Source of the DNA: Candidatus Termititenax aidoneus
Lineage (GTDB): Bacteria > Margulisbacteria > Termititenacia > Termititenacales > Termititenacaceae
Length of the DNA stretch: 64,000 nt
Direction of reading: 5' to 3'
Assembly (NCBI GenBank): GCA_003864455.1
Contig: BGZN01000002.1
Coordinates: 62,001-126,000 of the forward strand
Positions 28,300 through 38,452 of the stretch are shown one piece after another (position 1 is the first letter of the stretch; each line of letters opens with the position of its first letter). A program made the position numbers and the translations under genes. The notes below the pieces were generated by a model that was given only the letters and a program-made list of their open reading frames with translations, had not been told where the DNA came from and made no database searches.

Positions 28300-28940
28300 G
28301 GTAATTCCTTCCCCTCTTTGTTAAAAACAAAAATATCCATTAAGATTAAATTTTTTTTCACCGCGCGCAAAGTCGCCAGAAAATCCGCCGCGTCTTCCGG
28401 ACTGGGATTTTGGATCGCCTGCACTCCGGCGCTGCCGCCGGAGCCGGTCTGCACAGCGTAACTCAAAAAATCCTGAAGCGACAATCCGGCGAACTGGCCG
28501 GCAAATTCCGCAGAGCGCAGTTCGGCGGCCTTACGGGAAGTGAGCTTTTGATAATAAAAATGTTTAATGACGCCTCGCGTGTCGTAAGCCAAAAACACCT
28601 GCAAGCCGCCGTACTTGCCTTTTTGATTGATACCGTGCACATAGCCGATAATTTTTTCGCCCTGATACAGTGTGTATAGTGTGTACGGAACATCGATAGT
28701 TTCGTACAGACCGGAAAATTTATCGCCCAGCCGCTCCTCCACTGCGCGCAGAGTTTTTTCGCCGCCCAGTTTGGTCAGGGACAAATACTCCGTTTTGTAA
28801 GTGATACGGGGAGACAGCGAGGTGTAATAAGTACCGATGCGCAAAATATCGCGGTCTGGATCATTGAGGTCGCAGCCGACCGCCGCCAGACCGAAACCAA
28901 TTAGCAAAAACAAAATTAAAAACCCAAATATTTTACGCAT
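28296..28940 (-). CDS. FMN-binding-domain-like lipoprotein
   Basis: Lipobox AAVGC; GYVHGINQKGKYGGLQVFLAYDTRGVIKHFYYQKLTSRKA. Confidence 0.6.
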   Translation of the reverse strand: MRKIFGFLILFLLIGFGLAAVGCDLNDPDRDILRIGTYYTSLSPRITYKTEYLSLTKLGGEKTLRAVEERLGDKFSGLYETIDVPYTLYTLYQGEKIIGYVHGINQKGKYGGLQVFLAYDTRGVIKHFYYQKLTSRKAAELRSAEFAGQFAGLSLQDFLSYAVQTGSGGSAGVQAIQNPSPEDAADFLATLRAVKKNLILMDIFVFNKEGKELP

Positions 28941-28959
28941 CGTCTGCTCCTTACAGGTT

Positions 28960-29913
28960 TCAAAAATAATTATAAGCCTGCGCTGCTATTTTGTATTCAT
29001 TTACAGCAGTTTCCAATTCGTACATCAAGCGGCCGGTCAACTCCGGCGTGAAACGATACGCCGCGCCAGCGCCCAGAAAATAACTTTCCGTAAGATTTAG
29101 TTTAGTGTACACATACTGGCCTTCCAGTTTGAGCCGGTTTTCCTCCAGCAAATTGATGCCCAGCCGGTAAAATCCGGCCAGCGCCGGCCGGTCAGCCCGA
29201 GAGCCGCTGTTGAGCTCCAGCTTGTGCTCGAGATTGTCGATATTGTACGCGGCGTCCAGCGCGGCGGACTGTATTTTTTCTAATTTCAAATCCATGCCGT
29301 CCATAGTGTCCGCTGTCTGTCCGGCCAGGACGGACAAACCTATAGTGTAATTATCATAATTCAATACTCCGCGCGACATTCTGCCGGTGAATAGCCAGTT
29401 GCCGTCCGCGCGCAGCGGCATACCCGACCCGGTGGTCAATCCGGCCTGCCAGCCACCACCGGCCGTATCCCTGCTCCAGCCGACGCCCCAGTCGCGGTCT
29501 AATCCGAAGCCGTACATCGGCAGGGGCTGGAGCAAATCGCCATGCGTGTCCCAGTAGCTGGCCAGACCAAAAGCGGCGCGGTTGTGTCCCAGCCAGATAT
29601 CGCCGTAAGGAGTTTTGTTTTTCCAGTAAGCGTTGTAGATTTGCAGTTTGGCCGCCGCTTCGTCCGCGTTGTAAGCCGCGCGCGCTTGCAGCGCCGCCGC
29701 GCCGGTGTCGCCCTGCGCGCCGGAAAATTTTTGCAGATAATCAAAACCGACCGAGTTTAACTGCATGGCGTCATGCGCGTGGCCGGAGCGGTACACGGCT
29801 TTGTCCTCGCTAGAAGAATAACCGGCCACGCCTTGAATTTCCGTATAAAACAAACTGCTGGCGGCAGCGGCCAGACCGGACAAAATTATGAATAACAGCC
29901 AAACAGCGCGCAT
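28960..29913 (-). CDS. Outer-membrane beta-barrel-like protein
   Basis: Signal peptide; amphipathic strands; C-term AAQAYNYF. Confidence 0.55.
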   Translation of the reverse strand: MRAVWLLFIILSGLAAAASSLFYTEIQGVAGYSSSEDKAVYRSGHAHDAMQLNSVGFDYLQKFSGAQGDTGAAALQARAAYNADEAAAKLQIYNAYWKNKTPYGDIWLGHNRAAFGLASYWDTHGDLLQPLPMYGFGLDRDWGVGWSRDTAGGGWQAGLTTGSGMPLRADGNWLFTGRMSRGVLNYDNYTIGLSVLAGQTADTMDGMDLKLEKIQSAALDAAYNIDNLEHKLELNSGSRADRPALAGFYRLGINLLEENRLKLEGQYVYTKLNLTESYFLGAGAAYRFTPELTGRLMYELETAVNEYKIAAQAYNYF

Positions 29914-29921
29914 GGTTTAAC

Positions 29922-30371
29922 TCACACCTTTAATAAAACCGCGCCGCTGTATATTTCCCGGCCGTCTTCCTGAAAAGACAAAACGATTTCCCACTCGCCG
30001 CGCATCACCAAATCGACCGGAAATAAATAATCTTTTTTCTTATTGGTCTGCACCGGCTTGGGCGGCGTGGTGTGATTGCCGCGCATCGCGGGCATATCCG
30101 AGCTGGCCAGTATGGTGAGGTCTGTAACTTTATTGTCGGTCGCGCTGATTGCGGCGTCAAAGACATTGATTTTCAAAACCGTAGTGCCCAGACGCGGCTT
30201 TTTGGGGAACGCGTATTGAAAAGAATAGCGCTCGTTGATTTTTATTTTTTGTCCGGCTGACAAAACTTGCCGCTCCGGCGCGGCGGCCTTGTCCTGATGC
30301 GCGGCATAGCCCCAGATGCTCAAACCTAAAACTAAAAACAGCACACTCAAGCCCAACCAATGTTTTTGCAT
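29922..30371 (-). CDS. FixH/YtkA-like periplasmic protein
   Basis: N-terminal TM, beta-rich domain, SSDMPAMRGNHTTPP ... LVMRGEWEIVLSF. Confidence 0.5.
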   Translation of the reverse strand: MQKHWLGLSVLFLVLGLSIWGYAAHQDKAAAPERQVLSAGQKIKINERYSFQYAFPKKPRLGTTVLKINVFDAAISATDNKVTDLTILASSDMPAMRGNHTTPPKPVQTNKKKDYLFPVDLVMRGEWEIVLSFQEDGREIYSGAVLLKV

Positions 30372-30392
30372 AAAATCCTCCTATATTTTTTA

Positions 30393-30455
30393 GTATACCC
30401 CCATAGGGTATACCAGAAAAAAAGATTTGTCAAGTGCCCCCTGGGGGTATATAAT
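30393..30455. promoter_or_regulatory. CsoR-type operators in the divergent promoter region
   Basis: GTATACCC-CCATA-GGGTATAC (30393-30413) and CCCCCTGGGGG (30437-30447) in the 17-bp spacer between TTGTCA (30427) and TATAAT (30450). Confidence 0.75.
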
Positions 30456-30461
30456 AAATTT

Positions 30462-30746
30462 ATGGTTAAGCAGCATTCCTGCCACCCCAGCCACTCTGGA
30501 CAGATCGCGCGTCTCAACCGGATCAGCGGTCAGTTGGACGGCGTGAAAAAAATGATCGTGGAGAGACGCTATTGTCCGGAAATCCTGATCCAGCTCAAAG
30601 CCGTACGCTCGGCGCTGCGCTCGGTCGAAAGCAATATTTTAAAAAGTCATCTGGAATCCTGCGTGGCCGAGTCTTTTGCCGACCGGAAAGAACGCGCCCA
30701 GAAAATCGACGAGATTAAAATTTTGCTGGATAAATTTCAATGCTGA
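30462..30746 (+). CDS. CsoR/RcnR/FrmR-family metal-responsive repressor
   Basis: RLNRISGQLDGVKKMIVERRYCPEILIQLKAVRSAL ... HLESCV. Confidence 0.88.
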   Translation: MVKQHSCHPSHSGQIARLNRISGQLDGVKKMIVERRYCPEILIQLKAVRSALRSVESNILKSHLESCVAESFADRKERAQKIDEIKILLDKFQC

Positions 30747-31282
30747 AAACCGCTCAAGGTGTGCCGGTGCTGGTGCGCAAAAATCGTCGAGCCAGACGCA
30801 TCAAACTCTATGTTACCGGACAGCGCGAAGTAAAACTTACTCTGCCGTGGTACGCGCCGTTGTCCGCTGGCGCGGCCGTGGTCAAAGAAAAAGAAGCCTG
30901 GATCGAAAAAACTCTGGCCAAATTACCGCCGTACATTACCCGCGCCAAAGCGGAAATAGAGCATTACAAGACTGCCGCCTTTGACCGGCTCTCCGCGCTG
31001 GCCGAAGAATACGCGGTCAAATACGGAGTAACTTTTCGGAATATTCGCATCGGCGATCAGACCACCCGTTGGGGCAGTTGTTCCCGCAGCGGGACGCTGA
31101 GCTTTAACTGGCGGCTGGCCTTGATGCCGGAAAATATCCGCCGCTATATAGTCATTCATGAGCTTTGCCACTTAAAAGAAATGAATCACTCGCCGCGTTT
31201 CTGGAGTCTCGTCGCGGAACGCTGCCCGGAGCACAGCGAATGCCGGAAGTGGTTGAGAAAAAATCGGGACAAGCTAATTTAA
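30740..31282 (+). CDS. YgjP-like (DUF45) zinc metallopeptidase
   Basis: RWGSCSRSGTLSFNWRLALMP ... VIHELCHLKEMNHSPRFW. Confidence 0.9.
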   Translation: MLKTAQGVPVLVRKNRRARRIKLYVTGQREVKLTLPWYAPLSAGAAVVKEKEAWIEKTLAKLPPYITRAKAEIEHYKTAAFDRLSALAEEYAVKYGVTFRNIRIGDQTTRWGSCSRSGTLSFNWRLALMPENIRRYIVIHELCHLKEMNHSPRFWSLVAERCPEHSECRKWLRKNRDKLI

Positions 31283-31285
31283 AGA

Positions 31286-31316
31286 ACAAAGGCTGTCGTT
31301 CAGACAGCCCTTGTTT
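31286..31316. terminator. Hairpin terminator between convergent genes, near copy of 8732-8759
   Basis: AACAAAGGCTGTCGTTCAGACAGCCCTTGTTTTT with a one-base bulge. Confidence 0.7.
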
Positions 31317-31359
31317 TTCCTGAAGGGGTTTTTGACCCCGTTGAAAACGCCGCTTTTTT

Positions 31360-32604
31360 TTAGAGAGCGTGCGAGTAAGAAACCAGAGTGGTCGTCGCGT
31401 CGAGCAAATACCCGTTGGTGGCGTTGAAAATCCTGCTGTTGAAAGCGCCGAATAGCAGCGTGCCGCCGCTAAAAAAATCCGGCGTCCACTGCACATTGCC
31501 GCCGATTTGCGTGAAATCAAAACCTTCATTCCAGCCGTCGCCTGGGGTTAAGTTGACGTCATTCCAGGCCGCCCGATAACCTTTAGTATGCGTGCCATAG
31601 CCCTGTAATTCCACGGCCGGATTTAATTTGTAAGCCGCGGCCAATCCCCAGGTGCTGTTGGGCAGAGTTTTGGTGTTTTCCCACTCGCTGGAAGGATTGT
31701 GGTTAGCGTAACCAACGCCATTGCCTTTGTCATAATCTATCTCGCGTCCGTAATTAGTGCCGTCCGTCGCTTTGTAACTGACCGCCGCCTGCAGAGCGTC
31801 ATTCACCTGATAAATATAACCGAGCGCTGTTTCCGCCGGCACGTTTTCATTGAAATTACCTTCTTGAATAACTTTGCCCTCGCCGTCCAGATTGGTAAAG
31901 TTATCGTTTCTTGCCGAAGCAAATTTATGCGACACGGAAATTTTCTGTCCCGGTAGCACATCATAAACAGCGCCAAGAGCCAGGGTTAAATAAGTGTCTG
32001 ATTTTAGCCGGCTGTCAAACGCAGCGCCTGCACTTTCACCAGCCTTTTTAGCCGCTTGATTAGTGTGATTTCTCTTGTAAGTATTGGCCGCTAATTCCGC
32101 GCCGACGCTCAAGCCATTGCCTAGATCTTTACCATAAGCGCCGGAAATACTCTCCACCGCCTCGACAAAAGAGAACGCATATTTTTGTCCATTGGATAGA
32201 CCATATGCTGCAGCATTATCTCCAGCCTTAATGTCTACAGACCAAAAAATATTGCCAATATTATTGTAACGGACAGAATACCAATCGCTGTTACTGATAC
32301 TGCCGGTATAGGACAGAAATTTAGTCGCCGCGCCGAAATCGGACGGGGCTAAATCTTTGCCTTTGGCAATATCATTGCCGTAATTGTTAAGACTAAATGG
32401 GTCTTTATTAACCTCGCTCTGCTTCACCGCATTGGTCAGCAAAGTGCCGCCCGCGACCGAAACTTTTTTGTTGGCCGCGATGACCGCCGGGTTACCGCCC
32501 AGGGCTGGATTGTTTCGCGCGTTCACGTCATTGGTATCGAGCACACCGGCCAAGCCGATAGACGCCAACGCTCCTGTCAGGAGAATTGCTTTTTGCAGTT
32601 TCAT
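31360..32604 (-). CDS. Outer-membrane beta-barrel/porin-like protein (paralog of 8783-9973)
   Basis: Signal peptide, AGVLDTNDVNARNNPALGGNPAVIAAN, C-term LVSYSHAL. Confidence 0.7.
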   Translation of the reverse strand: MKLQKAILLTGALASIGLAGVLDTNDVNARNNPALGGNPAVIAANKKVSVAGGTLLTNAVKQSEVNKDPFSLNNYGNDIAKGKDLAPSDFGAATKFLSYTGSISNSDWYSVRYNNIGNIFWSVDIKAGDNAAAYGLSNGQKYAFSFVEAVESISGAYGKDLGNGLSVGAELAANTYKRNHTNQAAKKAGESAGAAFDSRLKSDTYLTLALGAVYDVLPGQKISVSHKFASARNDNFTNLDGEGKVIQEGNFNENVPAETALGYIYQVNDALQAAVSYKATDGTNYGREIDYDKGNGVGYANHNPSSEWENTKTLPNSTWGLAAAYKLNPAVELQGYGTHTKGYRAAWNDVNLTPGDGWNEGFDFTQIGGNVQWTPDFFSGGTLLFGAFNSRIFNATNGYLLDATTTLVSYSHAL

Positions 32605-32849
32605 ATTTTTACCTTTCTTGGAAATGCTTTCAGCGCGTCTGGTAAGACATTCTTGTTTTTGATAGTTTTTGCAGGGAGTGTCCCTTATTGTAGATAACAG
32701 ATAACGAACTTTTTAATTTTCCAGATACACCTCCTTTGGCAGCGGCTTCACGCCGTAGGCTAATGCGAACCTTAACCGCCGGACATTCTGACGGCCATTT
32801 CGAGAACCTCAATGACCGTCAGACGACGCGAAACCACTGAGGTTTCCGT

Positions 32850-33791
32850 TTAGGCTGCCGGCGGTTCTTCCTGAAATAACCACGTGGACAGATAACGCTC
32901 GCCGGTATCGGGCAGCACCACAACTATAGTTTTGCCGGCGGATTCCGGCCGCTTGGCCACTTCCAGAGCCGCCCAGAGCGCCGCGCCGCTGGAGATGCCG
33001 ACCAAGATGCCTTCTTTTTTGGCCAGGGCTCTGGCCGCCGCTCCGCCGTCCGTGTGTTTGACCTGAATAATCTCATCGATGATTTGCGGATTGAAAACCT
33101 GCGGCACAAAACCGGCGCCGATGCCCTGTATTTTGTGCGGTCCGGGTTTGCCGCCGGAAAGCACCGGCGAGTCTACCGGCTCTACAGCGATAGCCTGGAG
33201 CGAGAGTTTGCGTTTTTTGATGACTTCGGCCGAGCCGGTAATCGTGCCGCCAGTGCCCACGCCGCTGACGATGATGTCCACCGCGCCGTCCGTGTCATTC
33301 CAGATTTCCTCCGCGGTGGTCTGGCGGTGTATTTCCGGATTGGCCGGATTGTTAAACTGCTGGGGAATAAAACTGTTCGGAATAGTTTCGCGCAGTTCAT
33401 TGGCTTTTTCGATAGCGCCTTTCATGCCTTTGGCGCCTTCGGTGAGCACCAGCTCCGCGCCGAAAATTTTCAAAAGCTGGCGGCGCTCCAGACTCATCGT
33501 GTCCGGCATCGTGAGAATGAGTTTGTAGCCTTTGGCCGCGGCCACGAAAGCCAGCGCGATGCCGGTATTGCCGCTGGTCGGCTCGATAATCGTGGTGTCT
33601 TTTTGAATCTGGCCTTTTTTCTCCGCGTCCTCGATCAACGCCAGACCGATGCGGTCTTTGACGCTGGACAGCGGATTAAAAGATTCCAGTTTGACCAGCA
33701 CGGTGGCCTTTAGCCCTTCGGTTAAGCGGTTCAATTTGACCAGCGGAGTATTGCCGATAGTCTGGGTGATGCTCTCGTATATTTTTGTCAT
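32850..33791 (-). CDS. cysK: Cysteine synthase A (O-acetylserine sulfhydrylase)
   Basis: [51 protein letters not shown]. Confidence 0.95.
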   Translation of the reverse strand: MTKIYESITQTIGNTPLVKLNRLTEGLKATVLVKLESFNPLSSVKDRIGLALIEDAEKKGQIQKDTTIIEPTSGNTGIALAFVAAAKGYKLILTMPDTMSLERRQLLKIFGAELVLTEGAKGMKGAIEKANELRETIPNSFIPQQFNNPANPEIHRQTTAEEIWNDTDGAVDIIVSGVGTGGTITGSAEVIKKRKLSLQAIAVEPVDSPVLSGGKPGPHKIQGIGAGFVPQVFNPQIIDEIIQVKHTDGGAAARALAKKEGILVGISSGAALWAALEVAKRPESAGKTIVVVLPDTGERYLSTWLFQEEPPAA

Positions 33792-33815
33792 TTTTTTGCT
33801 CCTTTATAATTTTTT

Positions 33816-35099
33816 TTAAATCTTGGCCAGCGCCTGCTCGATATCGGCAATGATGTCATCGATATGCTCGATGCCGATCGACAGGCGGACAAAATCCGGT
33901 GTAACGCCCGTGGCGATCTGTTCCTCCGCCGAGAGTTGCTGGTGGGTCGTGCTGGCCGGGTGAATAGCCAGAGATTTGGCGTCGCCGACATTGGCCAGAT
34001 TGGAAAACAATTTGAGATTGTCGATAAATTTCTCTCCGGCCGCCGCTCCGCCTTTGAGACCAAAACCTAAAATCGCCCCGGCGCCTTTGGGCAGATATTT
34101 TTGCGCTTTTTTATATTCCGGACTGGACGGCAGACCCGGATAATTGACCCAGGCGACTTTGGGGTGTTTTTCCAGATACTGCGCCGCGGCCAGCGCGTTT
34201 TCCGCGTGGCGGACGATGCGCAGATGCAGAGTTTCCAGACCCTGTATAAATAGAAAAGAATTGAACGGCGAGATGGCCGGACCGATGTCGCGCAGGACAG
34301 TCGTGCGCACTTTCAAAATATAGGCCAGATTGCCGAGCGCCTCCACGAAATTGAGGCCGTGATAACTGGGGTCGGGATCGGCGATCAGCGGAAATTTGCT
34401 TTGGCCTTTTTCTTTGACCGCCCAGTTGAATTTGCCGGCGTCCACTATCGCGCCGCCCAGACTAGTGCCGTGGCCGCCGATGAATTTGGTGGCGGAGTAG
34501 ACCACGATGTCCACGCCGTGCTGTATGGGTTTGAGCAGATACGGCGAAACCGTGTTGTCCAGAATGACCGGCAGATTGTGCTGATGCGCGATTTTGGTCA
34601 GTTCGTCCAGGTCGGTTACATTATTTTTCGGATTGCCGATGCTCTCGGCGTAGACGGCTTTGGTTTTGTCCGTGATAGCGGCCTCGATATTTTTGGGGTC
34701 GCTGGAGTCGACGAATTTGACCGTGATGCCGAGTTTGCGCAGGGTGTGGTGGAATAAATTGTAAGTGCCGCCGTAAAGATTGTCGAAAGAAATTAGCTCA
34801 TCGCCGGCCTGCGCCAGGGTGAGTATAGCCAGCGTGATAGCGGATTGGCCGGAAGCCAGAGCCAGCGCGCCGACACCGCCGTCCAGCTCGGCCAGCCTTT
34901 TTTCAAAAACGTCGGAAGTGGGATTCATCAGGCGTCCGTAAATATTGCCAAATTTCCGCAGGCCAAAAAGGTCAGCCGCGTCTTTGGCGTCCTCGAAAAC
35001 GTAAGATGTAGTCTGATAAATAGGCACTGCCCGGGCATGCGTGGCCGGGTCAACCACCTGTCCGCCGTGCAATAATATTGTTTCGTCTTTATAAGTCAT
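33816..35099 (-). CDS. metY: O-acetylhomoserine sulfhydrylase
   Basis: [39 protein letters not shown]. Confidence 0.93.
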   Translation of the reverse strand: MTYKDETILLHGGQVVDPATHARAVPIYQTTSYVFEDAKDAADLFGLRKFGNIYGRLMNPTSDVFEKRLAELDGGVGALALASGQSAITLAILTLAQAGDELISFDNLYGGTYNLFHHTLRKLGITVKFVDSSDPKNIEAAITDKTKAVYAESIGNPKNNVTDLDELTKIAHQHNLPVILDNTVSPYLLKPIQHGVDIVVYSATKFIGGHGTSLGGAIVDAGKFNWAVKEKGQSKFPLIADPDPSYHGLNFVEALGNLAYILKVRTTVLRDIGPAISPFNSFLFIQGLETLHLRIVRHAENALAAAQYLEKHPKVAWVNYPGLPSSPEYKKAQKYLPKGAGAILGFGLKGGAAAGEKFIDNLKLFSNLANVGDAKSLAIHPASTTHQQLSAEEQIATGVTPDFVRLSIGIEHIDDIIADIEQALAKI

Positions 35100-35362
35100 G
35101 ATTTCCTCCTAGATTGTTTTTTTTAAACTCATCTTTTTTGATAACGCTACATTAAAACACTTTTTTATCCGGCCTTCACCTCCTTATTATTTTTTTGCAT
35201 CTCGACTGCGCTCGATGCTTGCTCGACTACGCGCAACGTTTGCTAAAATTTCATGCCTCATATCTTTTAGCCAAATACAGCAAAAATCCCGCCAGTGTCG
35301 TAGGATAAAAGAACAGCGAGAATAAACTTTCCATTAACATTTCACCCCTTAAATTTTAGAAC

Positions 35363-35381
35363 AGGAATTTATATAATTCCT
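35363..35381. promoter_or_regulatory. Perfect palindrome, probable Rrf2-family operator between metY and the rrf2 gene
   Basis: AGGAATT-TATAT-AATTCCT. Confidence 0.55.
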
Positions 35382-35466
35382 ATCGATAAAGTATAGATTA
35401 CAGCATGTCTGAAATTTTGTCAAGGGGGTATTTGTGCAATTCCTACTCTCTTGGTATAATTTAAAA

Positions 35467-35907
35467 ATGCAGGTTTCTTACAAGTGCGATTACGCTTTAA
35501 AAGTTTTGCTGGAGTTGGCTTTGCGCCGCGCGGGCGGCGTCATTTCCTCGCAGGAGCTGTCCAAAAAACTGGACATACCGCTGAAGTTTTTGGAGCAGGT
35601 GCTGGCGGATTTACGCAAGGGCGGTTTTGTGGAAAGCCGCCGCGGTAATATGGGTGGCTACGCTCTGGTCGGCCAGCCGGCAAAAATCATGCTGGGCAAA
35701 GTGCTGCGGCATATCGACGGACCTGTAGAGCCAATCGACTGTTTGAACAGCGGTTACAAAAATTGCCGCGATCTGGAGAGCTGCGCTTACAAACCGGTCT
35801 GGGCTAGAGTGAACAAAGCTATCACGGATATTATCGACAATGTCTCGCTGGAGGACATCGCCCACAGTGTGCTCACGGCCAGAGAAGCGTTGAATTATTC
35901 AATATGA
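35467..35907 (+). CDS. Rrf2-family transcriptional regulator (IscR/CymR-like)
   Basis: YALKVLLELALRR, QELSKKLDIPLKFLEQVLADLRKGGFVESRRGNMGGYAL; Cys-rich CLNSGYKNCRDLESC. Confidence 0.9.
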   Translation: MQVSYKCDYALKVLLELALRRAGGVISSQELSKKLDIPLKFLEQVLADLRKGGFVESRRGNMGGYALVGQPAKIMLGKVLRHIDGPVEPIDCLNSGYKNCRDLESCAYKPVWARVNKAITDIIDNVSLEDIAHSVLTAREALNYSI

Positions 35908-35971
35908 TTGTGCCGCCTGTGCCTCTGGGCACGGTCTGGATTATTGGATTTGGTCAAATGGCTTTCGTTGT

Positions 35972-38452
35972 TTAAGGCGTTACCGGCTCTAGCTGCGGGT
36001 TGAGCATTTCTTCCCGCTGTTCAGCAGTCTTGACGAGGTTCTCGATAAAAGTCTTGAGTTCCGGGCTGGCAGTTTTTTCAGCCAGCCGCTTTAATTCTTC
36101 CGGTTGCGCGCTGGCTAACTTTCTGGCCAGCACACGCTTGACCAGCTCTATCTCCGGCTTGGACAGATCGTTCCTTTCCAGGACGGCGTCAATATTGCCG
36201 CTGGAGAGCATTTCCTTGATTTCGTCCAGCCGCTTGGTCTGCTCGGCCACAATATCGTCCAAAATAGCGTACTTGTTTTTAACAGTTTCAAAGCTTGTTT
36301 CTAAATGTCCTGTTTCGCGCTCCAATCTGGCTATGAGCTTGTCCCAATTTTTCTCATCTTCATACTCATACTCTTCTCCATAACCGAGACTTTTAAGGAG
36401 AGTAATTATTTTTCCTCTCAATTCGGAGCTTGTCTCGTTTTTATCGTCGAGCGCCGTGTAATATTCTTCTTTCAACTGATAATATTCAGCAATAGTTATT
36501 TCCGCTTCCCAGAGCTTGACCGAAAGCGGCTTGATCATTTCCTCAAGGTATTTTACGGATTCCTCAAAATTTATTTTTTGCGTTTCCTGTATTTTGCGCA
36601 GCTCAATTATCAGACTGACAACCAGCGTGAGAGTTTCCTTGGGCTGGTTGACAATGATGCTGTTTAAAATGCTTTCCATAAATTGATACGGGACATTTGC
36701 GGAAAGGATGGAGAGAATCTGGACGGCCGCTCTCTGTTCCACGCCGGTCTGCTCGAGAGTTTGGAGAATCTCGGCGCTCTGGCTAGGTGTATTTGGCGGA
36801 ACATTTGACAGGACACTTGACGGAACATTTGGCAGAATAGCCGGCGGAGCGTTCAGGATATTGGCGGAGACGCTTTCCAACTCGACCGAATTTTTTTCGG
36901 TAAATTGAGAAAGCAAAGTCAGCAATTTTTCAGCGCACTTTAGAATATGCTGGCGCGTTTCGGGATTTGACGCGGTCTCCGGCAGCCGCGCAAGAGCAAA
37001 TAATCTGGCGGCAAACTGGAGATTTTCCAGCGCGGCGATTTTCGCGCGGGCGGCGGTAATTTTGTTTTGGGCTTTTCTGGTCTGATCATTGGCGGCGATA
37101 GCGTCTTCCAGTTCTTTTTTGGCGGCCTCAAGATTGTCCGCGATTTTTTGGTCCAGCGCTTCCGTATCCGTATCCGCCTGTCCCTCGCGTAAAAGCTGGA
37201 AAAGCTTTTCCTGATTAAGCGGCGAGGCGGCGGTGAGCGAATCCGAGGCATTTCCTACAATGCCCCCCTCAGTAGGAATTGGGGAATCGCCTAATGCGGC
37301 GGCGCGCAAATCCTTGTCGGTGTTTTGGGCGGAATGAGCAGTAATTATTTTTTCTAAAATATTATTTGTGGCAGTAACTAGTTTACCGGCAGCGTCAGCC
37401 GCATTTTGCCATGCACTACCCATACTGGCAAAAACTCGCTGATTTCTTATTGCTGCTTGATTTGCCTTTTTAATACTGGGAGCAAGAATTTCCGCCTCTT
37501 TTTCGGATAAATTTTCGGTATTGCGAGTGAAATTACTTTGTATTTGTGCATGATCATCTGGAGAGGTGTGGAATAGTTTATTAAAGGTTTCAATTGCCTG
37601 CCGGACAGTTTCTTCACTTGCATTAGGATCTGAATAAACATCATAAAGATCCTGTATTGCCTTTATTTGAGCATCGGTAAGAGGCAAGTTAAAACCTTTA
37701 CTTGCAAGTAATTTTTGTATGTCCCTCTGAAGTCCAAAAAAAGGATTATTCGGCGATAGATTTGGTGATAGTAAAAAATCTAAAAGTTCTATACCATAAT
37801 GTTGCGTTTCGCGGTGGGCAATAGCCTCTCTTCCTATTATTGAGGAGTATTTTCTTATCACGTTAAACATGTTTTCTGGTAGTATTGGGTTCGATGTGAT
37901 TTCACCTATCAGTTGACTTCCAACGCTATCATCATAATAGAATGTATTCATCAACAGGAATGTTGTTCGGGTTAAAGTTGGGTCTTTTAGAATAGTCTGT
38001 AAGTTTTCACAGAGATTTTTTATCTTATATGGATCTCCATTGGTTGCGTGTTCTAATACCCATTTTTCAAACTCATTTCTATTATTAAAACCTAAATCTT
38101 CAATCTGCTGATCGGTAAAGTTTTGTAGTAAATGTTTAGTGTTAATACTGCCATTCAAACCAATTTCTTCACTGCTCCCCTGCGCCCCCTCATTCTTGCC
38201 GGATTGAGAGGCGGCGGATTTAAAAAATTCTTCTACGTTATTCGTATTTTCAAGAGAGGCTGAAAAAGCATATTTATGTGCGTCAATAAAATTATTTACT
38301 CTTTTATCATCATTCCATTTATTTGATAAAAAATCTCTCAAACCGGCCTCGTCTTCATCATCAAGATACATTTGAATATCATTTATTTCACTTGGTTGAA
38401 ACCCAGACAATAAAGCCGGATCAAGGGTAACGCTGCAAAATAAAAATCTCAT
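35972..38452 (-). CDS. Large hypothetical protein (826 aa), helical/coiled-coil
   Basis: Single long ORF with charged helical segments; no recognisable family. Confidence 0.6.
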   Translation of the reverse strand: MRFLFCSVTLDPALLSGFQPSEINDIQMYLDDEDEAGLRDFLSNKWNDDKRVNNFIDAHKYAFSASLENTNNVEEFFKSAASQSGKNEGAQGSSEEIGLNGSINTKHLLQNFTDQQIEDLGFNNRNEFEKWVLEHATNGDPYKIKNLCENLQTILKDPTLTRTTFLLMNTFYYDDSVGSQLIGEITSNPILPENMFNVIRKYSSIIGREAIAHRETQHYGIELLDFLLSPNLSPNNPFFGLQRDIQKLLASKGFNLPLTDAQIKAIQDLYDVYSDPNASEETVRQAIETFNKLFHTSPDDHAQIQSNFTRNTENLSEKEAEILAPSIKKANQAAIRNQRVFASMGSAWQNAADAAGKLVTATNNILEKIITAHSAQNTDKDLRAAALGDSPIPTEGGIVGNASDSLTAASPLNQEKLFQLLREGQADTDTEALDQKIADNLEAAKKELEDAIAANDQTRKAQNKITAARAKIAALENLQFAARLFALARLPETASNPETRQHILKCAEKLLTLLSQFTEKNSVELESVSANILNAPPAILPNVPSSVLSNVPPNTPSQSAEILQTLEQTGVEQRAAVQILSILSANVPYQFMESILNSIIVNQPKETLTLVVSLIIELRKIQETQKINFEESVKYLEEMIKPLSVKLWEAEITIAEYYQLKEEYYTALDDKNETSSELRGKIITLLKSLGYGEEYEYEDEKNWDKLIARLERETGHLETSFETVKNKYAILDDIVAEQTKRLDEIKEMLSSGNIDAVLERNDLSKPEIELVKRVLARKLASAQPEELKRLAEKTASPELKTFIENLVKTAEQREEMLNPQLEPVTP

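Noticed and set aside
33054-33713. 219-aa plus-strand ORF
   Set aside because: Antisense to cysK
36708-36908. Short plus-strand ORF with repeated GGTFDRTLDGTFG
   Set aside because: Antisense to the Pro-rich linker of the 826-aa protein gene
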